From Thermoplasma acidophilum DSM 1728 (GTDB taxonomy: Archaea; Thermoplasmatota; Thermoplasmata; Thermoplasmatales; Thermoplasmataceae), in contig NC_002578.1 of assembly GCF_000195915.1 (NCBI RefSeq), positions 186,001-250,000 on the forward strand: 64,000 bases of DNA. Reading direction: 5' to 3'. Shown here piece by piece: positions 1 to 8,421 of this stretch (position 1 is its first letter; each line of letters opens with the position of its first letter). Below the pieces are notes generated by a model, which saw only the letters and a program-made list of their open reading frames with translations, was not told the DNA's origin and made no database searches. A program made the translations under genes and the position numbers.

Positions 1-1
1 A

Positions 2-208
2 GCTTTTTTGCACACCGCAATCGATGGTGGTGTCGTATACACGGATCTATATGTTATAATGAACCGATCTACTTATATCACTGCGAGTGCCATTTTCTGG
101 ACCGTCGCCATGTCCATATCGGTTATAATATTCATAGTCGGTCTTACGAAGCTTTCATCCGTGAGTGATGCAGATGAATTCAGGGTAGAAAAGCCTGTCG
201 TGTTTTGA
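2..208 (+). CDS. C-terminal end of an unrecognised membrane protein (partial, 5' end outside window)
   Basis: The reading frame is open from the left edge of the window and ends at 208, so this is the tail of a longer gene; an internal ATG at 8 is probably not the true start. The visible 68 residues hold one clear hydrophobic segment (about residues 31-52, rich in I, V, F and A) followed by a short charged tail ending in VEKPVVF. That suggests a membrane protein whose last helix is followed by a short soluble end. I do not recognise the family and cannot assign a function. It is followed by 140 nt without a gene and then by a convergent UbiD gene. Confidence 0.5.
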   Translation, partial: AFLHTAIDGGVVYTDLYVIMNRSTYITASAIFWTVAMSISVIIFIVGLTKLSSVSDADEFRVEKPVVF

Positions 209-348
209 GGATCAGGACAGAACCTATTTTTTGAAAACCACTGCATCACATGGGTGCGATGAGATAAAGCATGCGGTAACCTAATATTATATTAGCACAG
301 CGACTACCAATATCACTGTACTGCAGGCCAATACCGATTTTTCATAGA

Positions 349-1959
349 TCAATGCTCACGTGCGTACTTTCTTGCAATACCAGAGACCTTTGAGATCACG
401 TTCTGGGGAATAATAGGTGTTTCATGCAGATCTTTCCTCAGATCGACGATGATCCTGTCATCCTCTACACGCAGATCCCTATCGCAGTCTATGTTGAGTG
501 CAAGCATCCATCCAACGCGATCCATATCTGACGCCTTTATTGTCCTTGGTACCAGGATGTTCACATCCGCATCCGACTCCTGATGCGATATCATAACTTT
601 TCCATTTCTGGATGTCATTCGAACGCCTTCTGGAAGCCTCTCCACATCAAAGTGATTTCCGCTTCCTCTTGTTATGGCAATTAATTTAGAGTCTGTACCG
701 TCATCTCTTGCTGTGGGATCCGAGCTTATGGTGTACAGATCCCTTATTATGGTCAGTGAACGATTGAAATTTTTTGTTTCGGCCAGGTTCAGTAGCATTC
801 TCTCAAGAGTTAGATCGGTTTTTCCTTCGTTCACCATTACAACTTTGTTCCACAGAGGATCGTTGGCAATTGCCGATAGGGCTGTATTCTTGGCTAATCC
901 TGGAAAAGGTGGATCAACGTAGCCCAGAGCGAGAAAACGCGATCCGTAATTTGGCCACACGATTCTGATATCATGCCCCTTGGGGCTGGTTTCTCTTATG
1001 ATCCTGTTGACGCCGACGGATCGGGTAAATGAAAAGAGGTTAACATGCTCATAGGAATTGGATGGCATGATATCCACATAGATAGGATTCCTCCTCATAA
1101 TGAGGCTTCTCACCTCGGCGACGCTTCTCGTTGAATCATAACCCATGTAACCGGTGTACTCAGCGAACGGTCCCTCATCGTATTCTTCATTTGGTATGTA
1201 TCTGGCTTCTATCACTATTTCCGATGCGCTGGGCACTGGAACATCGTTCCTGAAGCCTTTTACGTAGTCGAAGCTGAAAATTCTCCCTATTTTCCTGTAT
1301 TCATCGTCCATAAAGGCAGCAGCGGTAAGATAATGGATGGGCGGTGCACCTATTATTACGGACATCTCCAGAGATGATCCACTCTTCCTGCTCTGCTGAA
1401 GGTACGACCATAGGTGCCCGTGGCTCCCAGCATCGAAAGCGTATCTATCTTCAGATATGATCTGGATCCTTGTAAAGCTCAGATTTATCCTTTCTGGATC
1501 ATTTGGATCTCTTGCAGCCACTATACCACCGGTTATGTATCTTCCATTACCTGTCTTTTTTCCGTCATTTTTGTAATGTCTTAACACTGGAAGCGAGAGG
1601 AGATTTGGTTTGTCTTCCGGGTACAAGTCTGCAGGGAGAGATCCTTTTATCTGTATATCAGGCAAAGAACCTTCTCCTGTTATTCTGGCCCATTTCCTGT
1701 AGAAATCGGCTTCATTTGCGGAACCGAGTATCTTCATCATCCTTTCTTCTGTTAAAAATAGACCAGTTATGATAGAGAATCCGGGAAAATTCTTTATACT
1801 ATTGAATCTCATTATCTTTCCAGTCTTTTCCATCATTGAAGCCAGAGTTGAGATCTCGAAATTCGGTGATAGATCCTCGTTTACGTCAACAACATTCCCG
1901 GCAGTTTCCTCGTCTGATACGAATTCTCTTAGCACCTTACCATGCATTATCCCTGTCAT
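349..1959 (-). CDS. UbiD-family (prenyl-FMN dependent) decarboxylase
   Basis: This 536-residue protein matches the UbiD family in length and motifs. The signature EGPFAE lies at residues 262-267, equivalent to the EGPFGE motif that carries the two catalytic glutamates, and an arginine in SFTR (Arg164) fits the catalytic Arg. UbiD enzymes (de)carboxylate aromatic or alpha,beta-unsaturated acids using prenylated FMN made by a UbiX flavin prenyltransferase; no ubiX is visible in this window. The gene starts 6 nt downstream of an ArsR-like regulator on the same strand, so the two are probably one operon. The substrate cannot be read from sequence. One option is the decarboxylation step of futalosine-pathway menaquinone synthesis (MqnL-like), since mqn genes lie about 30 kb away, but this is inference only. 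Confidence 0.88.
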   Translation of the reverse strand: MTGIMHGKVLREFVSDEETAGNVVDVNEDLSPNFEISTLASMMEKTGKIMRFNSIKNFPGFSIITGLFLTEERMMKILGSANEADFYRKWARITGEGSLPDIQIKGSLPADLYPEDKPNLLSLPVLRHYKNDGKKTGNGRYITGGIVAARDPNDPERINLSFTRIQIISEDRYAFDAGSHGHLWSYLQQSRKSGSSLEMSVIIGAPPIHYLTAAAFMDDEYRKIGRIFSFDYVKGFRNDVPVPSASEIVIEARYIPNEEYDEGPFAEYTGYMGYDSTRSVAEVRSLIMRRNPIYVDIMPSNSYEHVNLFSFTRSVGVNRIIRETSPKGHDIRIVWPNYGSRFLALGYVDPPFPGLAKNTALSAIANDPLWNKVVMVNEGKTDLTLERMLLNLAETKNFNRSLTIIRDLYTISSDPTARDDGTDSKLIAITRGSGNHFDVERLPEGVRMTSRNGKVMISHQESDADVNILVPRTIKASDMDRVGWMLALNIDCDRDLRVEDDRIIVDLRKDLHETPIIPQNVISKVSGIARKYAREH

Positions 1960-1965
1960 GGGAAA

Positions 1966-2619
1966 TCATCTCTTTTCAGCGTTTTTATTCTGTTTTCCGT
2001 TATTACTATCATCATTGCGGAAAAGGTTCAAACGTGATGTAGAAGGAAATCCCACCACGTATAGGAAGTGATCCTCTCTTGAATGATTGCTACTATCTTC
2101 CACTTCCTTCAGGAAACTCTCGTTCATTTCAGCATATTTCGCCATGGTCTCTCTGGATAACGAGGAAAATGACATGATGATGAGATCATCTCTTATTTCC
2201 TCTCGGTATATGTTCATCTCCCCAGGAGTGGCCATTGCCACCTGTTCAGCCATGATAGAGAATATGGCGGATGCCGTGGCCAGAAATGAGACCATCAGAT
2301 TCCTGAGATCCTCGTCATCCATGACCATAAGTGCATTCTTGAGATCTTCGGATCCAACGCTTGCAAACAGATCCTCGTTTATGTAATAGTATTTTTCAAC
2401 GTAGTTTCTGTTGGTTTCGGTTTTAACCTGTGTAATCACGCCATCAGACAGCATATCCTTTATTATCTGGTAAAGGTTCGATCTGCTTGTTTTTATGATC
2501 TTTGAAAGCTGCGTTACAGTCATGGGCCCATTTTTTATTATGAGTGTCAATATCATTAGCCTGGTCCTGTTGGCAAAATTTTTCAGCAGCAGATCGACAT
2601 TTTTTCCAGATCCGTTCAT
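1966..2619 (-). CDS. ArsR-like winged-helix transcriptional regulator
   Basis: A 217-residue protein with an N-terminal winged helix-turn-helix of the ArsR type: residues about 10-80 contain a helix-rich segment typical of these regulators (NRTRLMILTLI, then TVTQLSKIIKTSRSNLYQII, where the recognition helix lies), followed by a beta-wing with alternating charged and aromatic residues. The remaining 130 residues are mostly helical, end in a polar Asn/Lys-rich tail and show no known ligand domain. It is the first gene of a likely operon with the downstream UbiD decarboxylase (6-nt gap) and is divergent from an MFS carrier with only 41 nt between start codons. It may therefore control both transcripts; the ligand is unknown. 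Confidence 0.8.
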   Translation of the reverse strand: MNGSGKNVDLLLKNFANRTRLMILTLIIKNGPMTVTQLSKIIKTSRSNLYQIIKDMLSDGVITQVKTETNRNYVEKYYYINEDLFASVGSEDLKNALMVMDDEDLRNLMVSFLATASAIFSIMAEQVAMATPGEMNIYREEIRDDLIIMSFSSLSRETMAKYAEMNESFLKEVEDSSNHSREDHFLYVVGFPSTSRLNLFRNDDSNNGKQNKNAEKR

Positions 2620-2660
2620 GGTGGCATATTTTTATATAAGATAATAATCTACGTATAAGC
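2620..2660. promoter_or_regulatory. Divergent promoter region between regulator and MFS carrier
   Basis: The 41 nt between the two start codons are very AT-rich and contain overlapping TATA-like stretches (TTTTTATATAAGATAATAAT around 2629-2648 and nearby ACGTATAAG). The spacing leaves almost no 5' leader for either mRNA, as is common in Thermoplasma. Binding by the adjacent ArsR-like regulator would affect both directions; no clear operator repeat was identified. Confidence 0.5.
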
Positions 2661-3869
2661 TTGATTTATATGTATAATGAGAACATGAATAATGGGATGC
2701 CTCGCAATTTTCAGCTGACTGTTGCTAATGCAGCTATATCTAGGTTTGGGCTTTCGGCTTACAACCTTGTCATAATATGGGTTATACTGCAGGTCACAGG
2801 AAAGCCCGCGCTTGCAGGCCTGGCTGACAGCATGATGACATTTCCGCTGATGCTGAGCATAGTTGTCGGATCATTTGTGGATAGAATGTGGCTGAAGAAG
2901 GAACTGGCAATAAGTGCAGCAGTGATTCGGGTTGTTCTGCTTCTCTTCATCCTATTTGCCATCCACACAGGAAAAGATCTATACATCGCTGTTTCGATAT
3001 TTGCTGCAACGTTCATTTTGGGTTTTACATCAGATGTAATAGATTCCGTTCGGTCTTCCTGGATGAAAGCTTTTCTGAGAGAAGATCAGTACAAAGCTGG
3101 ATCCTCTGAGATGTCTTCAGCGACAATGATCGCGCAGGGTGTCGGTTTCATCTTATCAGGCATAATAATCGCCTTAGGCGATATCAGGTCGTTTCTCGTT
3201 CTAACACTGATATTTCTAATTTCGATATTGCCTATTCTTGCGATAAGGCATGCGAGATACGGTGGAACCGATACCATCCAGAATTACATAAAAGAAGGGA
3301 TAAAGCTGGCTATCGGTGATGGCAGGATCAGGGAGGTCATAATAATAGGCCTTATTGGAAATTTTATAGTGGGCATGGCGGCCATCATGTTCATATCGCT
3401 TGTACAGGTAGGATTCAGGCTCCCAGCCATCTATGTATCCATGATATTCGGAGTTCTGGTATTCGGCATTGCGATCGGTTCCGTCGCTGGGAGTAAGATC
3501 ACCGGAAATGTTGGAAGAATAAGCATTGCAATGTACGCCATTGTCGGGATTTCCTTTTTCTCAATATCGCTTGTTAAAAATGCACTCCTTGCCGTACCGC
3601 CTTCATTCATAGCCGGAATGGCCATGGGCATCGAGAATGTGGCGGTGAACACGTCGCTGATGAGGATAATACCAATAGATATGATGGCAAGGATACAGGG
3701 CGCTTTCAATACATTTGGCATTGCGGCCACCGCCGTCTCAAGTATTGTTGGTGGCTTTCTATACCAGTCTGCAGGCAGGATCTATTCATTTATGATAGTT
3801 GGGGTCTCCATGATTCTGGTTTCAGCCCTGATAAAGTTCTTGAGGAACTTTTCCAGCATGATTTATTAG
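2661..3869 (+). CDS. Major facilitator superfamily transporter
   Basis: A 402-residue polytopic protein with about 12 hydrophobic segments and a charged central loop near residues 195-220, as expected of a 6+6 helix MFS carrier. The loop after helix 2 (GSFVDRMWLKKE) resembles the conserved MFS loop motif. The overall pattern, with an N-terminal ISRFGLSAY segment, fits the MFS_1/MFS_3 group that includes drug and metabolite exporters; the substrate cannot be predicted. It is transcribed away from the UbiD/regulator pair from a shared 41-nt promoter, so co-regulation is plausible, for example export of the aromatic acid handled by UbiD. Met8 or Met11 are possible alternative starts. Confidence 0.8.
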   Translation: MIYMYNENMNNGMPRNFQLTVANAAISRFGLSAYNLVIIWVILQVTGKPALAGLADSMMTFPLMLSIVVGSFVDRMWLKKELAISAAVIRVVLLLFILFAIHTGKDLYIAVSIFAATFILGFTSDVIDSVRSSWMKAFLREDQYKAGSSEMSSATMIAQGVGFILSGIIIALGDIRSFLVLTLIFLISILPILAIRHARYGGTDTIQNYIKEGIKLAIGDGRIREVIIIGLIGNFIVGMAAIMFISLVQVGFRLPAIYVSMIFGVLVFGIAIGSVAGSKITGNVGRISIAMYAIVGISFFSISLVKNALLAVPPSFIAGMAMGIENVAVNTSLMRIIPIDMMARIQGAFNTFGIAATAVSSIVGGFLYQSAGRIYSFMIVGVSMILVSALIKFLRNFSSMIY

Positions 3870-3884
3870 AAAGTTAGAGGTTTG

Positions 3885-4110
3885 GGGAAAGCAGTAAAAC
3901 TCAGATCTTCAGCGATGTGATACACGGACTTCCCCCAATAGAAGAGTTTATAATGTGTATGCAGACATAGAACAGTAGGGCTGGTGCGGTCCGAACTTAC
4001 GCCTGTGGAGATCGCTATCTCGGGCTTGTCCGGTATATATCCGTACAGGCAGAAGTCGGTCTATGAATCAGGAAGAAGTTATGACGCCTCGGTATAGGGA
4101 GTGGCTCGAT
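3885..4110 (+). pseudogene. TnpB (IS200/IS605 group) C-terminal tail relic, copy A
   Basis: Translation from about 3986 gives RAGAVRTYACGD, the characteristic region after the RuvC motifs of TnpB proteins, and an offset frame later gives MNQEEVMTPR, the usual MNQE-type tail. Frames are broken by stops and shifts and nothing of the N-terminal or catalytic part remains. About 85 nt upstream of RAGAV also align with relic copies at 25160-25395 and 43500-43690, so all three share the same truncated architecture. It lies immediately after an MFS gene and starts the mobile-element relic zone next to tRNA-Arg. Confidence 0.75.
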
Positions 4111-4402
4111 GTATCCTCCGCTGTCTTGAAAAAGCACATAATCTCCTGGTTTTCTTCTATATTATTTTTCCATCTATAGATTGATTTTACACCGGTGATA
4201 ATGCTTATGCAGGCGGTAAAGCCAGATTCCATAGCTTTAGTTCAAACAATATTTGCTGTTTTCAAATCGTCAAAAGTTGTTATCACATAGTAAGGCATGA
4301 ATTCATTATGCTTAAACACAATTTAATCTTGTCAGAATGAACGTTAGTGTTGAATAAGGAATAATAATGCGACATACCAACTGTGGGATGATATATTCTA
4401 TG
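4111..4402. other. Gene-free spacer between TnpB and IS256 relics
   Basis: About 290 nt of AT-rich sequence with no convincing open frame, RNA gene or repeat. The first part continues an open frame from the TnpB tail for some 35 codons, which is probably decay. I see nothing else I can support. Confidence 0.5.
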
Positions 4403-5113
4403 GATAGTGTCCTGAATTTTGTGTAAGGAGATCGTTGAAAGATCATGAAAAAAAATTCATGAAAAATAGAAGAATGCCTCCTCGAAGGGACGAGAAGGCA
4501 ATGTATAATGGAATGTCCGGACAAAGATATTTAAGATAGCCCAATCGACAGTGAGGGAGTTCATGGAATCGTTAATGAGAATAGCGATAAAGGCAATTCT
4601 GGAAGAGAATGGTAAACACAACGAATACTACGAAAGGGATCTTTTAACGAGATACGGTAAAACAGAAGAACTTAAAGTATTCAGGGATCGTGATGATGTA
4701 TTACGTATATATTCGAACCTTATCAACGATTTATCGGTATAGAGGATCTCATACTGTCGATGTATTCTAAGGGCATATCGACGAGGAAGATGGCAGATAT
4801 ACTCGACGAAGTGTTTCACAGCAGGTACAGCAGATCCACCATATCGAGGATAACTGACATAACTGTACCGAAGATAGAGAAATGGAAGAGGAGATCGCTC
4901 AACAGAAGGTACATAGCGATATTCATGGATGCCATGTTTTTTGCTTAGAAGGGAAACCGTGGAGAAGGAATGTACGATATTTGCCATGGGTATAGATGAA
5001 TACGGTCAATACGAAATATTGGGTTTTTACATCAACCCGGTGGAGAATCATATAGCCTACAGGAACGTGAAATGTTTATCGCATCTCTGGACAAATTGCG
5101 AAATTAATTATGA
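4403..5113 (+). pseudogene. IS256-family (mutator-type) transposase relic with its left end
   Basis: Three pieces in different frames together resemble the N-terminal half of an IS256-type transposase. Positions 4551-4695 encode MREFMESLMRIAIKAILEEN and a YYERDLLTRYGK segment. A one-base shift near 4700 continues into IGIEDLILSMYSKG, then STRKMADIL and SRSTISRIT, with IAIFMDAMFFA carrying the first catalytic Asp. A second shift near 4945 continues with RRETVEKE, FAMGIDEYGQYEILGFYI and YRNV. The C-terminal half with the remaining DDE residues is missing; the sequence is cut near 5113 by an IS3-type relic. GATAGTGTCCTGAATTTTGTG at 4403-4423 looks like the terminal inverted repeat. The gene is inactive. 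Confidence 0.85.
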
Positions 5114-5137
5114 TCCATGTTGTTCCACGTCTAATAA

Positions 5138-5440
5138 ATGGCAGTAAAGAGGGTATACAAACCCGAGGAGAAACTGAAGATCGTCCTTGAGGGGATGATC
5201 GGTACCATATCATTAACGGATTTATGCAGGAAATATGATCGAAACCAACAAGATTCTACCACTGGAAGGATCAGCTCCTAAACAGTGCGCCGGAGATATT
5301 AGAGAACCATGGTAAGAAAGTAAATGATAATCGCATCATGTCTGAGAAGTATGATGAGATTGCAAGGCTCAAGGCAACCATGGCTGACATCATATCAGAG
5401 AATTTAGATCTCAAAAAAGATTGGAGGACGCTTAAGGAGT
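5138..5440 (+). pseudogene. IS3-family OrfA-like transposase subunit (frameshifted)
   Basis: Starting at ATG 5138 the frame reads MAVKRVYKPEEKLKIVLEG and TISLTDLCRKYDRN, a helix-turn-helix of the HTH_Tnp_1/OrfA type. A one-base slip near 5240 is needed to continue into FYHWKDQLLNSAPEILENHG and a C-terminal coiled helix with IARLKATMADIISENLDLKK that ends at a stop at 5440. The order HTH, FY-W-K-Q-L, coiled helix is standard for the IS3 OrfA subunit. A matching OrfB fragment follows directly. The frameshift and lack of a complete partner show that it is a relic. Confidence 0.75.
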
Positions 5441-5479
5441 AGCGAACGTATAAGATCGCATTTCTATGATATCCGTTGA

Positions 5480-5890
5480 ACAGTTAGGAATACAGTTGAA
5501 AATTAAGGTTATTCCGTATCAAGGGTACTTTCCATGCTGGGATTATCCAGATCCTGGTACTATTCACAGATATCGTTCTCGCCCATCCTCGACGGAAGGT
5601 TCAGTCCTATGACGATAAGAGATGACGATGAATATATCATCATAGGATTCAAGCACCAGCATCCGAAGATGTCCTTCAGGGAGATCGCCTACACCCCGAT
5701 AGAGGAGGATCTTGCATATCTTTCCCCTTCTGCAGTCTACAGGATACTGAAGAGGCACGATCTGATAACGCCCTGGAAACATCGGGTGTGGGAATCAACA
5801 AAACCGGAACATGCAAAATCCCCTGATGAGAAATGGCAGACCGATATAATGTATGTGAAAATTCAAAGCATGCATTCAGGAAGATGAACG
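5480..5890 (+). pseudogene. IS3-family OrfB integrase-core fragment
   Basis: The open part from 5534 encodes LGLSRSWYYS, then SFREIAYTPIEEDLAYLSPS, AVYRILKRHDLITPWK and PDEKWQTDIMYVKI. This is the N-terminal half of an IS3 OrfB, running through the HTH_21-like region to the first catalytic Asp (WQTDIMYV) of the rve domain. Sequence after 5870 diverges abruptly and the remaining D and E residues of the DDE triad are absent. No terminal inverted repeat could be matched. Together with the OrfA relic it marks an old IS3-type insertion next to the IS256 relic. Confidence 0.8.
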
Positions 5891-6406
5891 GATACTAGAA
5901 ATGCAGCGATGAGATCAAAGAGATGTTCAACAAGGGGTACCCTTTATAAATACACAGAATACTGTAGACGATCATCTGTCGAGCGACCTCACAGGTCAAG
6001 TGTTTAGACTGCTACCTATCCGACTCTCACGCTAACATCGTCATGCAAGCATGGTCAAAAGAACTTTTTATGGCATCTAAGGATTGCCATCGTAGCCTAT
6101 GCTCCTCCGTCATTATAAGATCGTCTAGGAAACTTTCTGAAATAATTGTAAAAAACGATAAGGCAGTGTTCAAGGAAAATAAAGGAAAACCTTATCCTAA
6201 AAGAGAAATACGAATAAGGTTTATTTCAGAGATAAATGCAAAAGTATTGATATTTTTTTATAATATCTCAAAATTATGAACGATCATATGGGTGACTGAC
6301 CAGAAAGCATTGGTACAGTTATCTTAGCATTATTTTACAAATTAAAATTCGTAAGACAAGAACAGCACTTTCTTTCTTATGATACCTTAAAGAACCAATA
6401 AAGATA
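5891..6406. other. Relic-zone remainder upstream of tRNA-Arg
   Basis: About 515 nt with no gene I can support. The first 150 nt may be scrambled IS3 sequence. A 78-codon open frame at 6043-6279 is lysine- and isoleucine-rich, has no recognisable motif and looks fortuitous. The rest is AT-rich flank of the tRNA gene. Confidence 0.4.
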
Positions 6407-6481
6407 CGGGCCCGGTGGGATTTGGACCCACGATTCCCGACTTAGAAGGACGGTGCCTTATCCTAGCTAGGCCACGGGCCC
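6407..6481 (-). tRNA. tRNA-Arg (anticodon UCU)
   Basis: Read on the minus strand, 75 nt fold as a cloverleaf: acceptor GGGCCCG/CGGGCCC with discriminator G, D stem GCCT/AGGC, anticodon loop CTTCTAA with anticodon TCT, and T stem GTGGG/CCCAC around loop TCCAAAT. The anticodon reads AGA and AGG arginine codons. No intron is present and CCA is not encoded. The anticodon stem CCGTC/GTCGG carries a central U-U mismatch (positions 30 and 40). The 3' end of the tRNA faces the insertion-sequence relic zone at 3.9-6.3 kb. Confidence 0.93.
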
Positions 6482-6627
6482 AGTGAGGCTATTCAAATTC
6501 GTTATATAAAAGTTAGGAGGTGTGGAAAGAGGCTTGAAGCCAGAGAATAATTTGGGTAAAAAGAAGAATGGTCTTAACCAGACAATGGAAATAGATACAG
6601 CTTAATCCGATATAACGATTATAGTTC

Positions 6628-7434
6628 ATGGACGAGAATAGAGGAAGCAGAATAGCCATAAACCTGACAGGAAAAATAGCACTTGTTACAGGTTCAAGTT
6701 CCGGTCTCGGAGCTGCCATTGCGAAGTATATGGCCAGAGCCGGCGCCAAGGTTGCAGTGCATTACCGCAGCGGAAAGGATCGTGCGGACGCGATCGTTGA
6801 TGAGATAAAAAATGATGGTGGCTTCGCCATGGCGTTCTATGGCGATGTATCAAAGAAGGAAGATGTCCAGAAGCTATTCTCAGAAATAGACAGTAAACTC
6901 GGCACTGTTGATATACTTGTCAACAACGCTGGTATAGACGGTAAGCGAGAACTGGTTGGCGAAGATGATCCTGATGACTGGGAGAAGGTAATAGAGGTCA
7001 ACCTCATGGGCCCTTATTACTGCGCAAGGGAAGCAGTTAAGCGCATGAAACCGAAAAAAAGCGGTGTGATCATAAACATAACGTCAGTCCACGAATACGT
7101 ACCATGGTCCGGATACACAGCATACAGCAGTGCAAAGGCGGGTCTTTCTATGTTCACGAAGGCACTGGCACAGGAGCTGTCTGATTACAACATCCGCGTG
7201 GTTGCAATAGCGCCAGGTGCCATAAAGACACCCATAAACAAGGACGTATGGGGCAATCCCGAATCGCTAAAGGATCTGCTCAACAAGATAGCGATGCCGA
7301 GGCTTGGTGAAGTTGATGATATAGGCCAAGCAGCTGTCTTTCTTGCCAGCGATCTTGCCTCATACATAACCGGAACAACACTGCTTGTCGATGGGGGCAT
7401 GGCTCTCTATCCGGATTTCAAGCATGGCGGATGA
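6628..7434 (+). CDS. Short-chain dehydrogenase, aldohexose/glucose 1-dehydrogenase-like
   Basis: A 268-residue classical SDR with all core motifs: the nucleotide-binding TGSSSGLG at residues 21-28, NNAG at 99-102, catalytic Ser153 with Tyr166 and Lys170 in YSSAK, and a C-terminal GTTLLVDGGMALYPD segment as in glucose 1-dehydrogenases. It should be a soluble tetrameric NAD(P)-dependent oxidoreductase acting on a hydroxyl group. From memory the sequence and gene order fit T. acidophilum Ta0191, one of several aldohexose-dehydrogenase-like SDRs of this organism, which would place it at entry to non-phosphorylative sugar oxidation. The exact sugar is not readable from sequence. It stands alone between tRNA-Arg and a convergent methyltransferase; an AT-rich TATA-like stretch ends just before ATG. 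Confidence 0.87.
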   Translation: MDENRGSRIAINLTGKIALVTGSSSGLGAAIAKYMARAGAKVAVHYRSGKDRADAIVDEIKNDGGFAMAFYGDVSKKEDVQKLFSEIDSKLGTVDILVNNAGIDGKRELVGEDDPDDWEKVIEVNLMGPYYCAREAVKRMKPKKSGVIINITSVHEYVPWSGYTAYSSAKAGLSMFTKALAQELSDYNIRVVAIAPGAIKTPINKDVWGNPESLKDLLNKIAMPRLGEVDDIGQAAVFLASDLASYITGTTLLVDGGMALYPDFKHGG

Positions 7435-7465
7435 ATGATCAGCGTCCAGAATAATCGGTAAGGAA

Positions 7466-8050
7466 TCAATCTCTCTGAAACATGATCCTCATCATCTCTC
7501 CCCTTATCTCATATTTCTTTGTGAAACCCTCTATGTTCAACTTCTCAACGTCTTCCATCGTGAGCGCATGTTTTCCAGCGACCCTGTGGAAGCTCCTCAG
7601 ATTTGGCCTATAGTATTCGTATACAGCCAGAACGCCATGATCGGAAACATACTTTGCCATGTTCCTTAGGCCATCTTCACGGCACTTCCAGTGATGAAAT
7701 GAGATAGATGTGAAGACGAAATCGTATCTGCGATCGAAGGGGATCGATCTGCTGCTTCCTAATTCCGCCCTTACCCTTGATCCGAACTTTGAGAGCTTCT
7801 TCCTTGCGATGCTGATCATGTACGGCGATGGATCGATGCAGTCTACAGATATATCAGGGAATGCGGATAATATGAAGTAATCGGCTGTCCCTGTTCCACA
7901 GCCCACATCAAGTATGGCGGATGGTTTGAACCTCCCGACATCGTCAACAATGATGGCGTAGAGATCACGCAGAAAATGGTTTGATATCATACCATAGAAG
8001 TACGATGAAACCGGTCCGAACTTCTCCTCCCCTTCCTTGTAAAGATCCAT
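7466..8050 (-). CDS. Class I SAM-dependent methyltransferase
   Basis: A 194-residue protein with the SAM-binding motif I ILDVGCGTGTA at residues 46-56, an acidic end of the second strand (CIDPSPYM), and a FTSISFHHW segment typical of post-I motifs in the Methyltransf_11/25 group. It is short for the family, with essentially only the Rossmann core and little room for a substrate-recognition domain. The substrate, small molecule or otherwise, is unknown. It is convergent with the SDR gene and divergent from the SRP RNA gene. The start at 8050 is the first ATG and leaves about 58 nt to the SRP RNA 5' end. Confidence 0.82.
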   Translation of the reverse strand: MDLYKEGEEKFGPVSSYFYGMISNHFLRDLYAIIVDDVGRFKPSAILDVGCGTGTADYFILSAFPDISVDCIDPSPYMISIARKKLSKFGSRVRAELGSSRSIPFDRRYDFVFTSISFHHWKCREDGLRNMAKYVSDHGVLAVYEYYRPNLRSFHRVAGKHALTMEDVEKLNIEGFTKKYEIRGEMMRIMFQRD

Positions 8051-8108
8051 GCATGTCCATATCGAATCATATGCATAAGCTTTTTACCGGTTCTTTTATA
8101 TGGTTATT

Positions 8109-8410
8109 GCCAGACTTGGCCGGGGGGTTAGGCGTCCCCTGTACCCGAAGTCTAGATGCGGGGGCGACAGCCCGGTGAGACCACCTGGGTTTCTGCCAGG
8201 CCCTGCGGAATCAATGATCTCCTGTCCCTCTGGATCGGAGGCCCATGGACACGATCTCAAAGGAGAACGCGCCCATGGCTTGCCAGGGGAACGCGCCAGG
8301 CCCGGAAGGGAGCAACGACACCCTGGACTCTCGATGCTGGAGGGGTGCGGGGGTGAGAGGAAACAGGGGGTACCTGACAGGACGCCCAGACCGAACCGGG
8401 TGTGTCTGGC
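8109..8410 (+). ncRNA. Signal recognition particle (7S) RNA
   Basis: About 302 nt of very GC-rich sequence in an AT-richer genome. The helix 8 signature is unmistakable: CCAGGCCCGGAAGGGAGCAA, with apical tetraloop GGAA at 8304-8307 and the AGCA side of the SRP54 binding loop just after. The ends pair as helix 1: GCCAGAC at 8109-8115 with GTCTGGC at 8404-8410. GGGGGGTTAGGCGTCCCC near the 5' end forms the helix 3/4 region seen in archaeal SRP RNAs. The RNA scaffolds SRP19 and SRP54 for co-translational targeting to the membrane. A TATA-like TTTTATATG lies just upstream (8094-8102). The next gene starts only 12 nt after the 3' end. Confidence 0.93.
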
Positions 8411-8421
8411 TTCTGATCGGC

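Noticed and set aside
6043-6279. A 78-codon frame rich in Lys and Ile next to the IS3 relic
   Set aside because: No motif or homology, biased AT-rich composition, and position within a decayed mobile-element zone.
3885-6481. Integration of an element at tRNA-Arg
   Set aside because: I looked for a second copy of the tRNA 3' end GGGCCCGGTGGGATTT on the relic side and found none, so the zone is better explained by separate IS insertions.
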